From the NCBI GenBank assembly GCA_037974965.1, contig JBBPFI010000002.1, positions 310,001-374,000 of the forward strand: a stretch of 64,000 nt of DNA, given 5' to 3'. This DNA is from Dacryopinax spathularia (Eukaryota; Basidiomycota; Dacrymycetes; Dacrymycetales; Dacrymycetaceae). Shown here one piece after another: positions 56,467 to 64,000 of the stretch (position 1 is the stretch's first letter; every line of letters begins with the position of its first letter). Below the pieces are notes generated by a model. That model ran no database searches, was not told the origin of the DNA, and saw only the letters and a program-made list of their open reading frames with translations. The position numbers and the translations under genes are program-made.

Positions 56467-57714
56467 ATGGCACCAGACTTGCCCGACGATATCCTTTACA
56501 CGGTCTTCAGCCTTATTGACGCCGACGTGAACTTGAGACGCGCTCGGCGACACCCTCTCGCTCAGCTGTCCTACGTATGCAAACGGTGGAAGGTGAGGAA
56601 TCATCGGGCTTGGTTGAATCCACAGTTGCTCATGGATTTGTAGCGTATCGTGGACGAATTGCTTTATCGGAATATATCCGTATGGACTGTTCATGGCCTT
56701 CTTCGACTCACCCGCCATCTCCATGCCCGTGATTCCGTTGTTCCTTCCCAACATAGGAGAACGAAGACGCTTCTCATCTGCTTCCCTCGAGAAACCTCCG
56801 GGTACTCAAGTGTTGAGGTCGACGAAGACCTGGTGGACTTGTTCGGTCGCCTTCAGTCTGTGGAGGATGTCAGCATACGACCGAACTTGCTAAAGGCAAC
56901 TCTTCTGACCGCGTTGGTCGACTCCCTCGGTCCGACACTCAAAAAGCTGTCTTTTGAAGCTAGCGGACGAACCTTTGAGCGATCTGCACTGGTGAAGCTA
57001 AGCTATCTCTGGGGACTGGAGCACCTCGTGGTGGTATTTCACTCTAACAGCAGGGGTGATGGACCTCAATTCCCTCCATTTCCGGACTTGGTCGTCACGC
57101 TGCCTTGCCTCCAAGCGCTGAAAGTGGTGGTCTGTTCTCAGTTGACAGGCTGTGGACGCCTTCTCAGAAGCATTTACTCCCCGAAATTGACCGAAGCCAT
57201 CCTGGCATTCCTTAATCCGATGGGTGATCCTTCTGTCGAGGTCGGACCTGCTTTCAGGTACTTTCTTTCCCAACATGGACCCACACTTCTGCGATTAAAG
57301 CTCGACGAGAAGCTGTGGGACATTCGGGGGTACATTGCCCCGCTCAGAGCGCTCCGTCGCCTCGAGCTGCTGTTTTGGCCGCCGACAACGATCCTATCGG
57401 TGCTTCCGCCGACGTTAGAAGCCTTCATGACGTATTTGCCAAATCCGAAGCGGGGCAATATACTACAAACTGCCTGGTGGGAGCTACATTCCGAGTTGGC
57501 GGCGTCGCCGCCGCCTGCTCTGCGATGGGTGGAGGACTTCGGGGAACAGGAGTGGGAGGTGGGGGAGGCCACTCGGGACTGGACATCGATTGTCTCAATG
57601 ATGGACGAAGACGTCAAGATCAAGTTTGACGAGCTTGCAGAGGCGTTCAAGCGCAACGGCATAGACATGCTCGATGCATACGGTCGGCCGTACGCCCCTC
57701 TATCAACTTCCTAA
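56467..57714 (+). CDS. F-box-like/LRR family protein, copy 10
   Basis: The ATG at 56467 opens MAPDLPDDILYTVFSLID; HPLAQLSYVCKRWK precedes the intron (donor GTGAGG, acceptor TTTGTAG). Exon 2 resumes RIVDELLYRNISVWTVHGL. LRR-like segments include LPCLQALKVVV, SPKLTEAILAFLN and LRALRRLELLFWPP. The subgroup end is LQTAWWELHSELAASPPP, then FKRNGIDMLDAYGRPYAPL. About 398 residues. The donor GTGAGGAATCA is identical to that of copy 9, indicating recent duplication. An in-frame ATG at 56446 would add seven residues. Confidence 0.85.
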
Positions 57715-58058
57715 AGACGATCCGCCGTGGAATCGTGCTTGATGGCCCGTGGGAGCCATCCTGACGCCTTGATGTACCGAGCCAGCATCCCATCTCACAC
57801 TCAACAGTCGAACACAAAGCGTCAACAACAAGATCAGGTACCCAACCAACCGCAACATACAGGCCTCAGTATTGATTACCTCATCCCACCAATCTCCCGA
57901 ACCAGAACAACCCAGCCGAAGACTCGCAACCCCGACCAAACGGCCGAACTTTCAAAAAACCGGGCACGCACGTGCCCCGCTTCAAGATCCGCATCCATCC
58001 CCGGAGTTCCGGCCAAGATCGCATTCGGTCACGTGATTACGTACGTCATCCCCCCTAA
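57715..58058. other. Intergenic downstream of F-box-like copy 10
   Basis: About 340 bp between convergent features; no gene seen. Confidence 0.35.
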
Positions 58059-58268
58059 TTAGGATGACGCGCTCTGCTCTTCGATGACGATCTCGTGATC
58101 CGCTAGATCGTATGCGCTGAGGTCTGGCCAGGCTGATGGGGGCCTTTTTGGAGGATCTGGGGTATTGGATGTACCGCCGGATTTCTGGAGGACGGGTATG
58201 TGGGGAGGTGTGATGGTGCCTGAGACGCGCTTTTGGCGCGTTGGAGCGCGGGTGGGTATGGAAGCCAT
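58059..58268 (-). CDS. Possible small protein (69 aa), unknown
   Basis: A minus-strand open frame from the ATG at 58268 (MASIPTRAPTRQKRVSG) to 58059. The middle is Pro/Ser-rich (PPHIPVLQKSGG, TPDPPKRPPSAWPDL) and the end is acidic (YDLADHEIVIEEQSASS). The composition shifts and the absence of simple repeats make it better than random, but there is no intron, homology or promoter evidence. The gene may be longer if spliced to upstream exons. Confidence 0.35.
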   Translation of the reverse strand: MASIPTRAPTRQKRVSGTITPPHIPVLQKSGGTSNTPDPPKRPPSAWPDLSAYDLADHEIVIEEQSASS

Positions 58269-60127
58269 ATGAAGCGGAGGAGGAGTTGACAGCTCGCTCC
58301 CAAATGGCTACATAAGGGGTGAGATGGTGGATGCTTGGTACGAAGGCGAGGCGACGGGAGGAGGAGGTTGGAAGGGGGGCGGGCAGGAACGTGCGACCCA
58401 CATAGAGCACGTATCGGCGAGCTTATGAGCGCACTACGACATGCGAGACCTCATCGCACCAAAAGACGCAGGGAAGGCTGGCTGATCCCCTACATCCCCT
58501 GCACACACAGACATCAGACATCCAAACAGACATCCAAAGTAGGGGACAACCTGTCAGCCCTCTCCCCACCAGAGTAGTCTCTCCCTAACGCACGAGGGAC
58601 CGGAATGTTATCCCCTCCATCCGACCCTCAAGCCGTCCAAATTTCGAATTTGGATTTCGAATTCCTGAATTTCCCACGTCTCGAAAAGTCGGGTCCCCTG
58701 CGCCGTGCGCCAACCTGTCAAAGTTATTGTGTTGATTAGAAAAGTGACAGCGGGTGCTATCAGGGCCTTGGGCCCTGGCGCCGCTAAGTAATAAATAATT
58801 GTGCCGGGTTTTGTGGGAAGGGTCTGATTGTACCGGCGTTGGCTGGGAGCGGGCGGGCGATATGTAGGAAGATGGGCGACGACGGGCGGCCAATTATAGC
58901 TCTTGCCGGCTTGAATGCTGAGGCGATAAGCCGCTACTAGGAGCGGAAGAAGCGGTGCGGTTCTTGTTCGCTGCTTATTGTTATTACGTGCTAGGCTGGT
59001 GTTCGCCGACCCGCTGGTTAGACTGCTAGACACAGGTAATCTGATACAGCGCGTCAATGATGAGAGTGAGTGACGATAACGTGCAAAATCCCTGCTGTAT
59101 ATTACGCCTGCGCTTACGCGACAAAGCTCGCGTCAGCGCGCTGAGGTCAGGTGCGAGACCTTGTTTCTCTCTGCCGCTGCTGTGCGCAAATTGGACAAAG
59201 GAACGGCTACTGCCCAGGGAGGGAAGGAGCAGGGGACCGAGTCAGCGGAGGCATTCGGGGATGATCGAGACAGGACAGGGGCAGGTGATCATGTCTATGT
59301 CTTTGCGCTGGACCCTCCCACCCCCCCGGCGTGTCGCGTCCGAGTCCGCACGGATTGTCCGGCGGATCACGCACGCACGAGAAGCAGGGGACGGGGATAG
59401 GACGAGGCCGGCCGAGTGGACCGGCGCTGGTTCCCCGTTGTGCCCGTGCGTGCGTGCGTGCGTGCGTGTAATTAGAGTCTCCGACTCGTCCGTGCGTTAC
59501 TCGAAGCAGTAGTGGCCCATACGGTCTGTCGTGGAAGTCGCTCGTTGGTCCAGTGAGGTACGTGACCCAAGGGTGAGCTGATGGTGTGAGATGAGGTGAA
59601 TGAGTGAGTGAGTGGCCCAAAGCACGCCAGACCCATCCCATCGTCTCCGTCCCTCCCCCCTGTGTCCTGTGCGGCCGACAGTCTCGCCCTGTGGTCACAC
59701 CATCCCATCCCATTCCCCCCTCTCTCACCCCCTTTCGGACGCCCTTCCCTTTCCCCCCGTTCCGTGTGGTCACTGCGCTTCTGAGCCCATCCCGCCGAAA
59801 TTTCCAAATTTCGGATACGACTTTCCCGTCCCTCTCTCTCCCTCTCTCACCTCACCTCACCTCGTCACCTTTCCCCTCCTCCTCACTGTTGCTATCATCA
59901 CTGCCGTCCTCCCCCCTTGTCCATTGTCATTATCTGTTTATTCCTCCCGCCGTGGACGACGACGACGACGGCCTGTATCGCTCACCCAACGAACTACCAA
60001 ACGACAATCCAACGATCTCCCCCTCATTCTGTCCCTATCCCTATCACCTCATCCCAACCCTCACCCCAGCTGCATTCACGGTGATCCTCCCCCTCCTCGG
60101 TCGGTAGCATAAGCGCATACATCCACG
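58269..60127. other. Long intergenic region / leader of the zinc-finger gene
   Basis: About 1.86 kb. It includes a palindromic AT-rich patch near 58640-58665 (AAATTTCGAATTTGG), a CGTG microsatellite at 59445-59468 and a long pyrimidine-rich tract at about 59640-59930 that looks like the promoter and leader of the C2H2 gene. No coding region is supported. Confidence 0.45.
59445..59468. repeat. (CGTG)6 microsatellite
   Basis: Six uninterrupted CGTG units, about 660 bp upstream of the zinc-finger gene start. Confidence 0.9.
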
Positions 60128-61362
60128 ATGGCATCGCCCTTCAGCGCCCTGCACGACCTCTCAGCCCTCGCAGCCACCCTCTCCCCCTCTCCCGTCCCCA
60201 CCCTCCCCACGACGGGCTCAGCCCCAGCACCAATCCCAATGCATTCCATCTCCGCCTCCCACGCCCGGGGCACCCGCTCCTCCCACACACCGCCGAGCGA
60301 GACGAGCGAGCATTCCTACAGCTCCACCCCGAGCCTCTCCTATACGCACTCTCACTCCCTCTCGCCTTACGTGCCCAGCCTGCCAACGAGCTACGGCACC
60401 GCCGCCAACTTGGCTACGTCCCTCACTCCCTCCAGCGGCCTGACAGCGACCGCAGGGAAAGAACATCGGAAACATCGCCGGCAGTCGAGCTCGTCGGGGC
60501 ATAGGCGAAGACTGTCAGACGCGCGCGACGCACTGAGCATGACCGCGAGGCCTTTGTGAGCCTCTCTTCCCATCTCCCCAACGTTAGACCGGGCTGATAT
60601 GATCTCCGTGCGCGATATAGCCTGACGGTCGAGTCCTCCCCTCCTGCTGCCGTGAGCCAGTCCGTCCCCGCGAGTGGATACCTCTCCACCCGACGCGGGT
60701 CCACCACCAAGCGGGAATCCAGCAAGTCCTCCGACGACGGTAACTCCGTCTCTCCCTCTCTGGGCCACGCCACCACCGTCGGTGCTATCGACGCGAACGG
60801 CGCAGCGAACAACAACGGCGGCAAACGCATCTACATCTGCGAACACTGCCAGAAAGTCTACCGCCACCGTTCCTGCATGGATAAACACCGCTGGGAACAT
60901 TCTCCACACTGGATCCCTTCCTCCAAGTTCCTGCTCTCGAAACATCAGCAGGTCCAGCTCCTCGAGGCAGCCGCGATCCTCAGTCACCTCAAAGCGCCAA
61001 GTAGGAGTTTGCCGGAAGACAGGAGTTTGTGGCCTAAGTATCTTGCTGAGGTCACTGGTGCTGCTCCTGGTTCTGGTTCTGCTGCCCAGGGGAGGAGGAT
61101 GAAAGCTGCTCGCTGGCCCGCCTCTTCTGCAAATGGGAGGAAGAGCTCGGTGTATGACGGCGAAAGTGTCATGGGGGAGATCGACATGGACGAAGAGGAC
61201 GACGCAGAGGATGTTGATGTGGTCGGGGACGACGATAGGTCCATGAGCGGCGATGTCTCTGCCAGTGCGATGGGCGCGGACGAGGACGACGAAGAGACGG
61301 AAGATGAGATTGAGGTCGTTAGGCCGTGGGAAGGCGTCGGCGGGCTGGAGATGGAGCTCTGA
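60128..61362 (+). CDS. Single C2H2 zinc-finger protein, putative transcription regulator
   Basis: Exons 60128-60555 and 60621-61362 with a 65-nt intron (GTGAGC donor, GGGCTGATATG branch region, GATATAG acceptor); about 390 residues. The N-terminal 210 residues are Ser/Pro/Thr/Ala-rich and disordered. One C2H2 finger (YICEHCQKVYRHRSCMDKH, then RWEH and SPHW) lies at about residues 215-240. It is followed by a helical segment (LSKHQQVQLLEAAAILSHL) and a strongly acidic C-terminus (MDEEDDAEDVDVVGDDD, EDDEETEDEIEVV). The finger with WEHSPHW is typical of a fungal single-finger family. The acidic tail could act as an activation or chromatin-contact region. The ATG at 60128 is the first in frame after a long leader. 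Confidence 0.85.
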
Positions 61363-63459
61363 TCTGCAAGGTCGGTTTGCTCGTTCTCTTCTGATGGTAT
61401 TGATGCTGATGTGATGTGATGGTTAGTGGAGGATACATGTTGAGCGATACCAGCGATACCCTCCCTCCCTGGCCGGTCCTTTCACTACCCACTACCCACT
61501 ACCCCACGCCTGCACGTCCCGCATCCTTACCCCGCATCCTCATCCCGAGCACCCCGTGCCCCGCATCCTTATCCCGCATAAATCTTCCTCACCGTCCTGC
61601 ATCTTCAAGCCGCATACACCCCCGGATCTCCAACCCGAACAAACCAAACCGAACGAAATGAAATTTGAAACAAACGAACCGAATCGAAAGAAAGCGAAAC
61701 GAGCGAACTCTTCCCCAAATCAAACGAAGTCTTTCGCACCCGACTGTATTTCTAGTCCTTCAACCCGTCGCCGCCCGCCCGAACGACCTCTGGCAGCCAT
61801 CTTGATCTTCTTTCAACTGCAGCATTTGTTGTCCACGGACGACCGTTCCCACCGATCGATCATCGGCTTCTCATCTGCCTCTAGCAATGTCTTCCGCAAT
61901 GCCCGCCCTCACTTTCACAGCCATCTTTCCGCTCCGAAACCGTGTACAACATCCAACATTATCTCTTCAACAACCCACAACCCTTCCGCTTTCAACTTCT
62001 TCAAGTATACGGACAGATCAGGCTTGCAGTTCCCCGTGCGACGCGTTCTTCCGAAATTCTCTCCTTTCACTTTACCTCCCGCACATTTTTGCGGGTGCGT
62101 TGTACGCTCTACCTTTCTTCCAGTGGGCTGTGCTTGCACGTTCCACTGCTTTTACTACCCCTTGTCTCCATGTTGTGCCGCTGTCGACGATGTTATGCCC
62201 TCGTGTTGTTGTCTCTAATCTCCCGCATACCAACCCACCAAACCCGTCGCTCATTTTTTGTGTCTGAAGATTTGAGAGTTGTAATGTACGACTATTAGGG
62301 CGACGTGCCTCCCTTACCTCTCTTTCCCTTTCTTTCCCGTTCTTTTGTCTTGTACCGGTCCAAAGATACCGAGAAATGAAATCGAAATTGGCATGTACAC
62401 TGCCGGGCCACAAAAACAACTCAGCAATTCGCTGTTCCACTAATATCCGAGGAACGTAACCGAGCGACTGTACGTGCCCATGCCCAGATTCCGATTCTAC
62501 TTTGGATAGATATCGGGAGAATCTGGCACCATAGGGAGAGGGACTGGGTGGAAGGCGTGCGAAGACGAATCGTAATCGCCGAATCGGAAGTTTGAGGTGT
62601 TGGGGGCTAGGCCGTGGAGGATGGTGCTGGCAGCTGCTGCACGTTCGGGACTGGGCCTGGACAGCACGTATGGCTGGAGTATGGATTAGAAAGGTATGGC
62701 TCATCTTTCTGGATGTTGTTGGCCGGTGAGGAGTTTACTGGCGCGGGGGGGCGGAGGCATTGGAATGAACCGTGCTGGCAGAGTACTCAGTGGTAGTACC
62801 CGAAAGGGACCAACTACCAACGTATGCGGACCGTTTCTGCGATGAATCATGATAGCAGGTCTTTAACGGCTTTCCGATGGCAGGGAGGCACACACTAGCA
62901 CTGCGATGGGTCGAAGGGGCTCATGATTGTTCTCGTTCGTCAAGCAGGATCGCGCCGTGGCGGCGCCGATTCTCTACGAAGTCGACGAAGGGCCGTAAGT
63001 AGACGTAGAGCACCCGTACGGATCGAGCATGTCTCGCCCTTTCGGGCCCCCAGCTGCACTCACCCTTGGCATGCTCCGATTCAGTGACGAACTCTGCGGG
63101 CAGTAGCCGTATGCGTCCAAGTAGGCACCCCTGCGTCGAGTACGTTGATGCCTTTCATCAGATATCATGCTCAGCTCTGTCGACCGCCGATCGGCGATGC
63201 CAACACCTTGATTTAGACCACACTCTTTTCGCACGCCCGCGGGCAGGCGTATATACGATGTACCGTGTCCATAGGATTGACGACATGCAGTTTAATAGCA
63301 GGCAAAGCGGGCTGGGAATCCTTTGCAACTGCGAGCTACCTGCGTCCTCGTCACAACGAGCTGCAGTGCGCCGCCGTCCGCTCTGATCATGTTCAAACTG
63401 CACTTACATGCTACCGAATGCTCCGAATTGGTCTACGCCGAGCAGACACCCAGGCCCGT
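61363..63459. other. Intergenic, about 2.1 kb, no supported gene
   Basis: The first part has imperfect CCCGCATCCT repeats (about 61526-61580) and an A/G-rich stretch (about 61630-61710). Around 61920-62090 a plus-strand frame between a good acceptor (TTTCACAG) and a donor-like GTGCGT reads ETVYNIQHYLFNNPQPF and LLQVYGQIRLAV, which could be an exon, but I cannot build a gene around it. Open frames on the minus strand at 62072-62704 overlap it and are equally unsupported. Confidence 0.4.
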
Positions 63460-64000
63460 CTATGACGCCGCCGATGTGCCGGAGTGACTGCGGCCGTGTA
63501 GATCAAGCATTTCGATGCCCTTGTGCCGAAAGGCAACTGCGAGCGCCTTCAACGAACGCTTGGTTTCTTCATCCACCATCGACTCCACCGCTTTCCATTT
63601 CCAAGTACCCCACGCCGCTGTCCATCCCCAAGTATCCCACCCCTCCCGAACGTCCTCTCGTGCTTGTATCGTTCGTAGATGCGATGGCGGCGATATGGCC
63701 AGCTGAGCGAAAAGTCTCCACCAGTCACTCTGGAGGATGCCCATTTCCTCCGGGTCCGGAAACACCGTCTTGAAGGATTCAAGCGTTTCGGGCAATACGG
63801 ATGCAAGCGAACTCGACGGCCAATGAATCAACTCCAGATGACGAAGCGATTTGAGTGGTACAATGTACGTCGAGATATCCCGTAGTTTCACATCAAGAGT
63901 CAGGTGCAGTAACGTTCTGCCATGTCGAGAAAAGAACGACTCGAAAGCCTCGATCTCCTGCGCGGCCTCACACTTGATCGCACTATGTAGAACGACTTCG
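63460..64000 (-). CDS. F-box-like/LRR family protein, copy 11 (partial, cut by window edge)
   Basis: The frame is open from the right edge (VVLHSAIKCEAAQEIEAFES) to the stop at 63460, so only the C-terminal 180 or so residues are present. Segments LKSLRHLELIHWPSS, EMGILQSDWWRLFAQLAIS and FRHKGIEMLDLHGRSHSG align well with the ends of copies 9 and 10. The F-box exon must lie beyond 64000. It is on the opposite strand from copies 8-10 and about 6 kb away. Confidence 0.85.
   Translation of the reverse strand, partial: EVVLHSAIKCEAAQEIEAFESFFSRHGRTLLHLTLDVKLRDISTYIVPLKSLRHLELIHWPSSSLASVLPETLESFKTVFPDPEEMGILQSDWWRLFAQLAISPPSHLRTIQAREDVREGWDTWGWTAAWGTWKWKAVESMVDEETKRSLKALAVAFRHKGIEMLDLHGRSHSGTSAAS

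Noticed and set aside
59057-60112. Several plus- and minus-strand open frames upstream of the zinc-finger gene
   Set aside because: They translate a pyrimidine-rich leader and a CGTG microsatellite into Pro/Ser/Leu-rich strings without domains.
62072-62704. Minus-strand 210-codon open frame
   Set aside because: No recognisable domain, Arg/Ser-rich reading of pyrimidine-rich DNA, and other frames over the same stretch are equally open.
1-64000. tRNA genes, rRNA, CRISPR arrays, retroelements or virus-like elements
   Set aside because: I looked for B-box-like GGTTCGAATCC sequences, spaced repeats, long terminal repeats and polymerase or capsid motifs and saw none. By-eye search can miss a single tRNA; a covariance-model scan would settle it.

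Overview
This is a eukaryotic, almost certainly basidiomycete fungal, nuclear segment. Genes are interrupted by many short introns (mostly 43-65 nt, donors GTACGT/GTGCGT/GTATGT, branch sites like GCTGAC, acceptors YAG), coding sequence is GC-rich, and several products are fungal types: a full-length PDR/ABCG pump, a fungal three-domain tRNA ligase, and fungal HNH and GFA proteins. A tremellomycete or related yeast-like basidiomycete is my best guess; the class cannot be fixed from this sequence. Exon boundaries were read by eye.

Layout. 0.3-2.6 kb: three head-to-tail minus-strand paralogs of an unrecognised ~110-residue protein with a conserved intron and TATA boxes. 2.9-6.0 kb: a chromodomain/coiled-coil protein. 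6.5-11.5 kb: the PDR-type ABC transporter. 13.4-14.6 kb: a short-chain dehydrogenase. 15.2-15.9 kb: a 677-bp non-autonomous DNA transposon with 9-bp target duplication and internal telomere-like repeats, inserted in what looks like a coding exon. 16.8-19.3 kb: an F-box-like gene and a decayed relative. 19.4-20.7 kb: a glutathione S-transferase. 22-25 kb: a Ser/Pro-rich protein, a small two-exon gene and an HNH protein. 25.3-33 kb: an F-box-like gene with an acidic tail, a conserved hypothetical, a cytochrome P450 and another F-box-like gene.

33.4-39.9 kb is a housekeeping block: GLE1 (mRNA export), NOC4 (40S biogenesis) and, convergent with it, TSR3 (18S rRNA modification). Three tandem F-box-like genes follow (40-45 kb), then the tRNA ligase TRL1 (45.3-48.3 kb), a GFA zinc protein, another F-box-like gene, a SAM methyltransferase, and three more tandem F-box-like genes (52.7-57.7 kb). 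A C2H2 zinc-finger gene lies at 60.1-61.4 kb, and a partial F-box-like gene runs off the right edge.

The dominant theme is a lineage-type expansion of one F-box/LRR-like family: 11 copies (one cut by the window edge) plus a pseudogene, with an intron at the same codon of the F-box in nearly every copy. These accessory genes are interleaved with single-copy RNA and ribosome housekeeping genes and with stress or secondary-metabolism genes (ABC pump, P450, GST, SDR, methyltransferase). No retroelement, virus-like element, CRISPR array, rRNA or convincing tRNA gene was seen.
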